Below are positions 8,543-16,917 of a stretch of DNA of 64,000 nt, piece by piece (position 1 is the first letter of the stretch; each line of letters begins with the position of its first letter). The notes beneath the pieces were generated by a model that worked only from the letters and a program-made list of their open reading frames with translations, was not told the origin of the DNA and did not search any database. The translations under genes were made by a program, and so were the position numbers. The stretch comes from Dyella sp. RRB7 (GTDB taxonomy: Bacteria > Pseudomonadota > Gammaproteobacteria > Xanthomonadales > Rhodanobacteraceae), in the NCBI RefSeq assembly GCF_022761115.1, contig NZ_JAKWJS010000002.1:372001-436000 (forward strand), read 5' to 3'.

Positions 8543-8947
8543 ACATCCGCAAATACCGAATGCCACGATCCTTGCGCCGTTCCATTTCTTGCGCCTAGCG
8601 CAACTGAAAAAACGGCCGCGCCGGCGCCGAAAGGAGCAAGACTACGAAATTGAAAAAATGCATCTTTCGCGACCATGCCTGGTCCTTTTCCGGCAGGTAT
8701 CCGCGCGTTCTACGGCTAAAACTGGTCACGATCGCGCTCAACAACTAAGAGGGGCCGAACGAACTGTTGAGCCGCCTCCGGGCGGCTCATGCATATGAGC
8801 AAGCTGACAATGCCCGAGACGCCCGCTTTCGCCAAAATGTTTCACAGCAAATTGCTCAACTTCCGCGTCAGTTATAGCGCTGTCGACAATGCCACGTTCG
8901 GCCCGCGCATCCTATGAAACACTTGGTGCCTGACCATTGCCAAAGGC
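8543..8947. other. intergenic region, one hairpin and a weak 32-codon frame
   Basis: No convincing gene in about 400 bases. A perfect 8-bp hairpin with a 4-base loop lies at 8769-8788 (GAGCCGCC/GGCGGCTC) but lacks a T run. Upstream of it, a TTG-initiated 32-codon frame at 8650-8748 follows an AAAGGAG at 13 bases spacing, too far for an efficient start; it resembles nothing I know. Both are noted only as possibilities. Confidence 0.3.
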
Positions 8948-9613
8948 TCAGCCCTGGTGCCCAGCGCCTGCGCTCAACACAGGAGCCTTGTCGTCCCGCC
9001 AGCAATTCTTTTGGGGACCTATGTCAGGCAATCGCTCCAATCGAGCTTTGTTGTACGGGCCGATCGTCAGGCGATAAGGCACCACGTGCCAGTTGTCCGC
9101 TGAAGAAGGATCCACTTTCCCAGTATCGACCGCCGTGGATGCTTCGCATGCATACAGCGTGAGGCTGCCTACGCCGCCCGACTCCTGAAAAGCATCGGGA
9201 GAACTCTGAGCGGTGGAATCTGGAAGACGCCACCACCGCCGTGGATCGACCACCCACAAGGCGAACTTGGAGTTGTCTTCCATTTCCCAACGAGTCGAAA
9301 TCATCAGGCCAAATCGCGGACAAGTCGTTGCGTCCAAACCGACCTGACCAGCTTGATCACAACCACCCTCGCCATACTTCGTGGCATAACGCCAAACCTT
9401 GATATCGACGCCCGATTCGAGATCGGCCTTCGCAACCAAATCCAACGTATTGATGGTCTTTGGAAGCTCTTTGAAAGAGCCATCCACGCCATGCAAGAGT
9501 GCCGGCGCTTGAAGCTGAGGCGTCGTCGCGGCATCACTCACACTCCACGCCATCCCAAGGGTTGCAGCAACAAGCACAACGCCGGCCATTTTCGATACAA
9601 CACGCGTTGCCAT
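8948..9613 (-). CDS. exported protein of unknown function
   Basis: About 221 residues starting at the ATG at 9613, which has GAGAGG eight bases upstream; an ATG two codons earlier is too close to that site. The N-terminus is a signal peptide (MAGVVLVAATLGMAWSVSDA). The mature part holds Trp-rich segments (FALWVVDPRRWWRLPD), four scattered cysteines and a central ISTRWEMEDNSKFALW block. It is likely periplasmic. I do not recognise the family. It is separated from both neighbours and reads toward the coiled-coil gene. Confidence 0.65.
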   Translation of the reverse strand: MATRVVSKMAGVVLVAATLGMAWSVSDAATTPQLQAPALLHGVDGSFKELPKTINTLDLVAKADLESGVDIKVWRYATKYGEGGCDQAGQVGLDATTCPRFGLMISTRWEMEDNSKFALWVVDPRRWWRLPDSTAQSSPDAFQESGGVGSLTLYACEASTAVDTGKVDPSSADNWHVVPYRLTIGPYNKARLERLPDIGPQKNCWRDDKAPVLSAGAGHQG

Positions 9614-9634
9614 AACCATATCCTCTCATTCGAG

Positions 9635-9877
9635 CTAGTTTTTCAACCGCTCGTGTTGTGGATCAGACATCCAGTTTGGCGAAGGGCCAGCGCTTTGCTC
9701 GTCGTTGACGAAAGCCCATGGCCGCGTTTCGATGGGCATATCCCCATGCCTCATGCTGATTGGACACAGTGCAATGTTCCCCAGGAAGCCAAAGAATGTT
9801 TGAAGGTCTCTCGGAATGATCAGGCGGAGGTGCCACATGCCCGACGTGTGGCGCAAAAGATGGTGTGCAAGCCGCAT
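9635..9877 (-). pseudogene. phage-type integrase N-terminal remnant next to tRNA-Ser
   Basis: A short 80-codon frame whose start, HLLRHTSGMWHLRLIIPRDL followed by QTFFG, follows the pattern of the N-terminal SAM-like/DUF6538 segment of tyrosine recombinases (xxxSGxWxxRxxVPxDLxxxxG). After FFG the similarity stops and the frame ends; neither the catalytic R-H-R-Y domain nor further integrase sequence is seen. It lies just downstream of the 3' end of tRNA-Ser, the classic place for an integrase of a tRNA-targeted island, so it is best read as the footprint of a lost element. Similarity is by eye only. Confidence 0.42.
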
Positions 9878-9920
9878 GGTTGTTGACCAACCGACTTGAC
9901 CAAGCGCCGTTTCTCTCAGT

Positions 9921-9952
9921 CCACAAAAAAGCCCATAAAAATGGGCATTTTT
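9921..9952 (-). terminator. Rho-independent terminator of tRNA-Ser
   Basis: On the minus strand, GCCCAT-TTTT-ATGGGC (9931-9946) is followed by TTTTTTG. It begins 14 bases past the CCA end of the tRNA. On the plus strand the same stem is followed by ATTTTTG, so it may act in both directions. Confidence 0.75.
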
Positions 9953-9959
9953 GTAAATC

Positions 9960-10049
9960 TGGCGGAGAGAGTGGGATTCGAACCCACGGTAGGCTTACAC
10001 CTACGGCAGTTTTCAAGACTGCTGCCTTAAACCACTCGGCCATCTCTCC
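9960..10049 (-). tRNA. tRNA-Ser (anticodon UGA)
   Basis: A 90-base class II tRNA read on the minus strand. The acceptor stem is GGAGAGA/TCTCTCC with G73 and encoded CCA. The anticodon arm is GCAGT-CTTGAAA-ACTGC, giving anticodon UGA; the long variable arm GTAGGTGTAAGCCTAC identifies serine; the T-arm is GTGGG-TTCGAAT-CCCAC. It lies downstream of serS and a small membrane protein gene on the same strand, and its 3' side neighbours an integrase remnant. Confidence 0.97.
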
Positions 10050-10122
10050 GATTTGTTGCTGCGGGCTGGCGTCTTGTGGACGTCGCCTCGACAGCTTGAC
10101 TCTGGGCATCCTGTACGGCAAG

Positions 10123-10155
10123 GGCACTGGATTCCCGCTTTCGCGGGAGTGACGA
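10123..10155 (+). repeat. half-copy of GGATCCCCGCTTTCGCGGGGA palindromic repeat
   Basis: CACTGGATTCCCGCTTTCGC followed by GGGAGTGACG matches one arm of the two-armed repeat at 11951-12028 with a few changes. It contains its own small hairpin (TCCCGC-TTTC-GCGGGA). Such intergenic palindromes are dispersed in Xanthomonadales genomes. Confidence 0.6.
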
Positions 10156-10208
10156 GTCTGAGCGGGGCCTATAGGGCTCCGGACTCGCCATGCAGGGTCG
10201 TGATCTTA

Positions 10209-10571
10209 TCAGGAATGCGGCGCCGTTCCCTGCCCTTTCTTGGCCAGCGCGAACATCGCCCACAGCATGATGGCTACCGGAATCGCGGCGCCGATCAGCG
10301 GCAGCAGCAGCACCGGCTGCCGGATCACCATGGGTACCAGTTGGGTGGCGGCGGCGAAGCCGATGATCCAGAAGCGCAGCTTGCGGCTGTGGCGGGCGAA
10401 CCAGAAGGCGCCGATCACCAGCACGGTGGCGATGAGGGACAGCACCATGTCCACCGGGGGCAGCGGGAACATGGTGAACAGCCCGAGCCGGGTCAGCAGT
10501 TCGGTGGCCAGGATCGTCAGCAGCGTGTAGCTGGCGGTGATTTCAACCTTGTCCCAGCGCTGGGCGCTCAT
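10209..10571 (-). CDS. small integral membrane protein of unknown function
   Basis: About 120 residues from the ATG at 10571, 14 bases after the serS stop region and in the same direction, so likely co-transcribed with serS. About four hydrophobic segments are visible (ASYTLLTILATELLTRLGLF; VDMVLSLIATVLVIGAFWFA; FWIIGFAAATQLVPMVI; VLLLPLIGAAIPVAIMLWAM). No signature motif. In other Xanthomonadales crcB sits in this neighbourhood, but the conserved crcB motifs are not seen here, so I leave it unnamed. Confidence 0.65.
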   Translation of the reverse strand: MSAQRWDKVEITASYTLLTILATELLTRLGLFTMFPLPPVDMVLSLIATVLVIGAFWFARHSRKLRFWIIGFAAATQLVPMVIRQPVLLLPLIGAAIPVAIMLWAMFALAKKGQGTAPHS

Positions 10572-10584
10572 GGCGATGATGGCC

Positions 10585-11943
<1,359 letters not shown>

Positions 11944-11950
11944 TTATGCC

Positions 11951-12028
11951 GTCATCCTCGCGAAAGCGGGGATCCAGCGTCGTTGGCGCGTCGCAAAGGC
12001 ACTGGATCCCCGCTTTCGCGGGGATGAC
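11951..12028. repeat. two-armed intergenic palindromic repeat (REP-like)
   Basis: Left arm 11951-11979 and right arm 12000-12028 are inverted copies that match at 25 of 26 core positions (TCATCCTCGCGAAAGCGGGG versus CCCCGCTTTCGCGGGGATGA). Each arm also folds on itself around CGCGAAAGCG. It lies between serS and a convergent-facing end of a membrane protein gene. Similar half-copies occur at 10123-10155; the type is widespread in Xanthomonadales intergenic DNA. Confidence 0.8.
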
Positions 12029-12051
12029 AAATGCCTCCTATGTGGCTGCCG

Positions 12052-12630
12052 CTATAGCGAATTGCGGCTGCGCCTGCGCCCCAGCCACCAGGCCATCACC
12101 GCCCCGGCCAGCAGCCAGCCGATGACCTGCTCGATCAGCGCCGCCACGGTCAGCTCAGTGGGAAAGCGATACCAGTTCCAGTACGGCACCAAGGTGCTCA
12201 GCCAGGCAAACAGGGCGGCCGCCAGCGCGATGCCCAACCGCTTGACGAAGCTCAAAGCGGCCAGCCCCATCACGAAGGCCAGCGCGAGCGAGGCCAGCGT
12301 GTCCGAGGCCCATTGGCGTGGCAGCTGCTGGGTCATGTTGGACAGGTCTTCACCCTGTGGCAGGTAAACCACCCACGCGTACGGCGAGACTTTGGACTTG
12401 GCCGAATAGGCCTCCATGTTGGCCTTGTCGCGCATCTTGGCGGGATCGATCGAGGGCAGGATGTACACGCCCGGCTCACTCCCCAGCCCCTGGTGCAGGG
12501 TGCCGAGCACCACATCCTCGTTGGCGGGCTGGTGGATGCCGGGATTGCCCAGGCCCAAGGCCATATGGGCCACCGCCCCCCACAGGAACATCACGATACC
12601 GCCCATCAGTGCAGCTACCAGTACTCGCAT
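12052..12630 (-). CDS. membrane protein of unknown function
   Basis: A 192-residue protein whose ATG at 12630 has GGGGAG upstream. It starts with a hydrophobic anchor (VLVAALMGGIVMFLWGAVAH), has a periplasmic-type loop of about 75 residues (GLGSEPGVYILPSIDPAKM; SPYAWVVYLPQGEDLS) and three further membrane segments (TLASLALAFVMGLAALSF; LGIALAAALFAWLSTLVP; IEQVIGWLLAGAVMAWWLG). The architecture is seen in uncharacterised proteobacterial proteins of about 190 residues. It is 97 bases downstream of the HCCA isomerase gene, same strand. Confidence 0.75.
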   Translation of the reverse strand: MRVLVAALMGGIVMFLWGAVAHMALGLGNPGIHQPANEDVVLGTLHQGLGSEPGVYILPSIDPAKMRDKANMEAYSAKSKVSPYAWVVYLPQGEDLSNMTQQLPRQWASDTLASLALAFVMGLAALSFVKRLGIALAAALFAWLSTLVPYWNWYRFPTELTVAALIEQVIGWLLAGAVMAWWLGRRRSRNSL

Positions 12631-12727
12631 GGCACGCTCCCCACATGACCATCGGTGCGGCGAATCTATGCCTCTTGCGCGAAAAGTCGCAAGCCGTGCT
12701 GCAGCAAGCGCTGCCGGGGCGACCTGC

Positions 12728-13357
12728 TCAGACGGCGCGCGCCGCCGCCAACGGCAGCGAGGCCACGCGCTGCATTTCGGGCGCATCCCACAGCGAGGGA
12801 TCGCGCAGGCAGGCCAGCGCGAAGTCGTGCGCGTCATCGCCCCAGAACAGGCGGCCATCCAGCGAGAGCGTCGGCACGCCAAACACGCCTTCGGCGATGG
12901 CCGCGTCGAAATTGGCCCGCAGCTGCGCCTTGACCGCCGGGTCAGCGATAGCCGCTGCCGGGTCGGCGATACCCAGGCGTGCGGCGACCGGGGCCAAGGC
13001 GTTGATGCTGTCGCCGGCATGACCCTGCCCCCAGATCCAGTCGAAGATCGCCTCCGTGGCCTCGACGCTGGTGTCTGCCGCAATGCACAGCCGCAAGGCA
13101 GCCAGCGGATTGAACGGATGTGCCGGAGGAAAGCGCAGCGGCTGATGGGCCTGCTGGGCACGCCACAGCACGTAGCGGTAAGTGAATTCGCGCTTGGCGG
13201 GGATTTCCGCCGGCCCCTTTTGCCCGCATTTCTCCAGCACACCGGCCAGCACGATCGGACGCAATGCCACCGGGTGCATCGCGGCCAGCGCCTTCACCTT
13301 GGGCCACTGCAACCAGGCGAACGGCGAAATGAAGTCGAAGTACCACACGATCGGCAT
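12728..13357 (-). CDS. 2-hydroxychromene-2-carboxylate isomerase-like DsbA-family protein
   Basis: A 209-residue thioredoxin-fold protein. The N-terminus IVWYFDFISPFAWLQWPKV has the HCCA-isomerase pattern in which serine (SPFA) replaces the CXXC of DsbA and contacts glutathione. It also shows RYVLWRAQQAHQPLRFPPAH and the cis-proline segment GVFGVPTLSLDGRLFWGDD. Such enzymes isomerise 2-hydroxychromene-2-carboxylate in naphthalene degradation, but most chromosomal homologues are of unknown substrate and are better viewed as kappa-class GST-like isomerases. The ATG at 13357 has GGAGG six bases upstream, preferred over 13372. Confidence 0.85.
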   Translation of the reverse strand: MPIVWYFDFISPFAWLQWPKVKALAAMHPVALRPIVLAGVLEKCGQKGPAEIPAKREFTYRYVLWRAQQAHQPLRFPPAHPFNPLAALRLCIAADTSVEATEAIFDWIWGQGHAGDSINALAPVAARLGIADPAAAIADPAVKAQLRANFDAAIAEGVFGVPTLSLDGRLFWGDDAHDFALACLRDPSLWDAPEMQRVASLPLAAARAV

Positions 13358-13419
13358 GGCATACCTCCGCATGAATGGGCAGGCTCGTCGGCAGGCGACG
13401 AACCTCGGATATCACGAGA

Positions 13420-14751
13420 TCATTTTTGACGCGCGAGGCGCCGGGCCTCGCGCAGGCTCAACAGCTTCTCGCGCAATTTCAATTCCAGCCCGCGCTCTAC
13501 CGGTTCGTAGAACACGGTGCCGTCGAGTTCGTCGGGCAGGCATTGCTGGTCGAGCGCGATACCACCTTCGGCATCGTGGTCGTACTGGTAGCCCTGGCCG
13601 TAACCGAGGCCCTTCATCAACTTGGTCGGCGCGTTGCGCAGGTGCATCGGCACGTCCAGCGTGCCCGAGTCGCGGATCACCGCGCGGGCCTGGTTATAGG
13701 CCTTGTAGGCGGCATTGCTCTTGGGCGCGATGGCCAGCCAGATGGCCAGCTGCGCCAGGCCCAGCTCGCCCTCGGGACTGCCCAGGCGCTCATAGGTATC
13801 CCACGCGTCCAGCGCCATGCGCCAGGCGCGCGGCTCGGCCAGGCCTACGTCTTCCACCGCCATGCGGGTCATGCGCCGGGCCAGGTACAACGGGTCGACG
13901 CCGCCATCGAGCATGCGACACAGCCAGTACACGGCGGCGTCGGGATCGGACGAGCGCACGGATTTGTGCAGCGCCGAGATCTGGTCGTAGAACTGCTCGC
14001 CGCCCTTGTCGAAGCGGCGCGTGCGGTCGGCCAGCACCTGGGTGAGCGTGGTTTCGTCGATGCGGTGGTCGTCGGCCAGTTCAGCGGCGATCTCCAGCAG
14101 GGTCAGGCCGCGGCGCACGTCGCCATCGGCTGCCTGGGCGATCAGCCGCAGCGACTCATCGGCGATCTGCAGTTCCATCCCGCCCAGGCCGCGCTCGCGA
14201 TCGGCCAGCGCGCGCTTGAGGGCAATGACGATGTCATCGACGGTGACCGCCTCCAGCACATGCACGCGACAACGCGACAGCAAGGCGGAGTTGAGCTCGA
14301 ACGAGGGATTTTCCGTGGTGGCGCCCACGAAGATGATCACGCCGCGCTCGATATGCGGCAGGAACGCATCCTGCTGCGCCTTGTTGAAACGGTGCACCTC
14401 GTCCACGAACAGCACGGTGCGGCGGCCCTGGGCGAAGTTCGCTTCGGCCTCGGCCAGCGCCTTGCGCACTTCGGGCAAGCCCGACAGCACGGCGGAGATC
14501 GCGCGGAAATCCGCATCGGCATAGCGCGCCACCAGCAGGGCCAGGGTGGTCTTGCCGCAGCCGGGCGGCCCCCACAGCACCATCGAATGCACGCGCCCCG
14601 CCTCCAGCGCGCGCCGCAGCGCCTTGCCGGGCGCCATCACCCGTTGCTGGCCGACGATTTCGTCGAGCGTGCGGGGGCGCATGCGCTCGGCCAGGGGTTT
14701 GAGGTCGTCGGGTTCGCCGAACAGTCCGGGGGATGGAGACAGGGTGGGCAT
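13420..14751 (-). CDS. rarA: replication-associated recombination protein A (MgsA/RarA AAA+ ATPase)
   Basis: A 443-residue clamp-loader-like ATPase that acts at stalled replication forks. Walker A is GPPGCGKTT, Walker B is LFVDEVHRF, sensor 1 is [20 protein letters not shown], and the C-terminal tetramerisation region with [11 protein letters not shown] is complete. The N-terminus [20 protein letters not shown] followed by DEIVGQ is typical. I use the ATG at 14751; in-frame ATG 14775 and GTG 14784 are alternatives, and none has a strong ribosome site. In relatives rarA lies with lolA and ftsK; here it is separated from them by an insertion of five genes. Confidence 0.95.
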   Translation of the reverse strand: MPTLSPSPGLFGEPDDLKPLAERMRPRTLDEIVGQQRVMAPGKALRRALEAGRVHSMVLWGPPGCGKTTLALLVARYADADFRAISAVLSGLPEVRKALAEAEANFAQGRRTVLFVDEVHRFNKAQQDAFLPHIERGVIIFVGATTENPSFELNSALLSRCRVHVLEAVTVDDIVIALKRALADRERGLGGMELQIADESLRLIAQAADGDVRRGLTLLEIAAELADDHRIDETTLTQVLADRTRRFDKGGEQFYDQISALHKSVRSSDPDAAVYWLCRMLDGGVDPLYLARRMTRMAVEDVGLAEPRAWRMALDAWDTYERLGSPEGELGLAQLAIWLAIAPKSNAAYKAYNQARAVIRDSGTLDVPMHLRNAPTKLMKGLGYGQGYQYDHDAEGGIALDQQCLPDELDGTVFYEPVERGLELKLREKLLSLREARRLARQK

Positions 14752-14867
14752 CGGAGCAGGAAACTCTACGGGCATCCGGACCACCGCGCCGGAGCGCGGC
14801 AGCCAGACAGGTCAGCCCATCATAGGACAGCGGCGCGGGTTACGCCCGCCTGGCCCCCAGCAACCGG

Positions 14868-15419
14868 CTAGCGAGCCGCGCCGCGCTCCGGGGGCAACAT
14901 CCGCTGCAGGGTATCGTCGCGCTGCACGTAGCGATGGAACACCGCCGCCAAAGCGTGGGCGATGGCTACCCAGAGAAAAACGTTGCCCGCCGTTTCGTGG
15001 AGGTCATGAAGCTGGCGCGCCAGCGCGCCATCCGGTACGGCGGCCACGGGCAACGGAATGCCAAGCAGGTTCCATGGCTTGCCAGCTACGAACATCATGG
15101 CCACGCCAAGCAACGGCAATGCGAAGGCCAACACGTAGAGCACCAGGTGCACCAGCTTGCTCATCGCCGCCTGCCAGCGCGGTAGCGGCGGCGTGATCGG
15201 CGGCACCTCGGTGCGCAAGCGCACGAACAGGCGCGGCAGCATCAACAACAACACGGCCACACCGAACTGCATATGCCCCCATTTGACCGCCGTGCGTGAC
15301 GCCGAGCCACGCGGAAACCAACCCTTGATTTCGATAAGCACCAATGCACCCGTGACAAACAGCGCGATCAGCCAATGCAAATGGCGCAGCCAGGGCGAGT
15401 AGCAACGGTGGGTAGACAT
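14868..15419 (-). CDS. cytochrome b561
   Basis: A 183-residue four-helix diheme membrane cytochrome of the prokaryotic b561 family (Pfam Ni_hydr_CYTB/CybB type). Candidate heme ligands occur in [10 protein letters not shown] (helix 1), [11 protein letters not shown] (helix 2), [17 protein letters not shown] (helix 3) and [20 protein letters not shown] (helix 4). It transfers electrons between quinol and an acceptor such as superoxide in the inner membrane. AAAGGA lies seven bases before the ATG at 15419. It is monocistronic as far as spacing shows. Confidence 0.9.
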   Translation of the reverse strand: MSTHRCYSPWLRHLHWLIALFVTGALVLIEIKGWFPRGSASRTAVKWGHMQFGVAVLLLMLPRLFVRLRTEVPPITPPLPRWQAAMSKLVHLVLYVLAFALPLLGVAMMFVAGKPWNLLGIPLPVAAVPDGALARQLHDLHETAGNVFLWVAIAHALAAVFHRYVQRDDTLQRMLPPERGAAR

Positions 15420-15555
15420 CACAAATTCCTTTTGCTTGAACCAAAGTCGAGCCTAGGAATATCGGCTTTGGCTTGGCTTAGTGCGCGCCTTCAGTCAGCC
15501 CCATGCGTCAAATCGCCACCACGGCAACGCAGGCTATGAGGTCCAGCCATGGTGA

Positions 15556-16917
15556 TCAACCGGGATTTCCGTTGCGTCCGGCGTTACGTAGAAGGCTCAA
15601 TGCCATGCCCGTCACCAGCAACGCGCCGGCAATCAACACCACCCACAGCAAGGGGCGCGTCCAGTCGTAGGGCACCTTGGGCGCGTCCAGCGCGGTGGGG
15701 CCCGCGGCATCGACCCGCGGCCCCAGGGCTGCCACCGGCGGCAGCCAGTCGGTGCCGTTGCTGGCGCGCATGCGCTCTAGCGCCATGTCGACCGGGTAAT
15801 CGCCACGCCGCGCGGCATGGCTACCGGCCAGCAGGCGATAAGGACCGCTGCCCTCCGCCATGAAGACATACTGCGGCGGCAACCACCCGACACTCACCAC
15901 AGGTGCCTGCGCCAGCGGCGTATCGCTGTGCAAACGCAAATGCTGCACCGGACGCGGCGCAAAGCGGGCCGTGGCCTCGCCACCGCTGCCCGTCGTGCGC
16001 ACCAGATCCAGGGTCGACACCGCGACCCAGTTCGACGCGCCCTGCCCCTGCGGCAGCATCAGCTGCACGCGGGCGGCAGCGTTGGTGGTCGGTAGCAGCA
16101 CCTTCACGGCCTCCACCGGCAGCGCAGCGGGCAAGGTGTAGTCGTAGTCGTTCCCCGTGCTGCTGGCCGTGATCGGCAGCCACTGCAGTTGCGAGCTGCG
16201 CTCGGCGGCGGCGTCGCTATAGCCGCCGACCAGCGCGACGGCGGGCACATGCTCGCCGCTCCAGTCGACCTCGCCATCGACCAGTCGCAGACGGTAGTAA
16301 CGGGCCGGCTCGGCGCCGGCCAGATCCATCGACAATTGCTCGACGTTGTCGTCGCCGTTGTGTACCCGCGTGACGCTGACATCGTCGGCCAGCGTGCGCC
16401 ATTGGCGCAGATCGTTGCTGGCATCCACCGCGAGGTGCAGCTGGAAATCCTGCTGCAAGGTGGCGGCCTGCAGTTCGAGGTGATCCAGTGTCAGCTCACG
16501 TCCGGCATCCAGCAGCCACTGCTGCGCTCGCTCGGACGCATTGCCTGCGGCAGGCTGGCTGATCACGATGCCGCCATTCGCATTGCGCTCGACGCGCACG
16601 CCTTCCTGCGTGGCGACATGGCCCGGCACCGGTATCAGGCGCGTCATCTGCTCGAAGTGGTATCGCTTCGGCGGCGTGGGCGGCAGTGGCCCGAACGGCA
16701 CCGGCTGGCCCAGCACGTTGACCACGACAAGATCATGCAGCTCGGCGGAAGGGTTCACCGAGGCATAGACCACCGGGTCGAGCACCACACGATAAGCCTC
16801 CGCCGAGGCCTTGGTATCGAGCGGAAATGCATAGGCATAGTCCGCGGCCGTACCGGCCCGGGCCAGCGCGAAGGGAAACAGCAGTGCCAGCACTGCCCAA
16901 CGAAGATCACGGCGCAT
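15556..16917 (-). CDS. DUF3999 family membrane-anchored exported protein
   Basis: A 453-residue protein with a signal peptide (WAVLALLFPFALARAGTA), a long periplasmic beta-rich domain, and a single C-terminal membrane helix (LLWVVLIAGALLVTGMALSLL). The features YAYAFPLDTKASAEAYRVVL and GSGPYRLLAGSHAARRGDYP are those of DUF3999. Its ATG at 16917 lies 11 bases inside the end of the DUF2339 gene, with GGAGGAG ten bases upstream, so the pair is translationally coupled. DUF2339-DUF3999 pairs recur in Proteobacteria; the role is unknown, possibly envelope-associated. Confidence 0.88.
   Translation of the reverse strand: MRRDLRWAVLALLFPFALARAGTAADYAYAFPLDTKASAEAYRVVLDPVVYASVNPSAELHDLVVVNVLGQPVPFGPLPPTPPKRYHFEQMTRLIPVPGHVATQEGVRVERNANGGIVISQPAAGNASERAQQWLLDAGRELTLDHLELQAATLQQDFQLHLAVDASNDLRQWRTLADDVSVTRVHNGDDNVEQLSMDLAGAEPARYYRLRLVDGEVDWSGEHVPAVALVGGYSDAAAERSSQLQWLPITASSTGNDYDYTLPAALPVEAVKVLLPTTNAAARVQLMLPQGQGASNWVAVSTLDLVRTTGSGGEATARFAPRPVQHLRLHSDTPLAQAPVVSVGWLPPQYVFMAEGSGPYRLLAGSHAARRGDYPVDMALERMRASNGTDWLPPVAALGPRVDAAGPTALDAPKVPYDWTRPLLWVVLIAGALLVTGMALSLLRNAGRNGNPG

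Noticed and set aside
8769-8788. Hairpin as terminator of the coiled-coil gene
   Set aside because: More than 220 bases from the stop codon and no T run.
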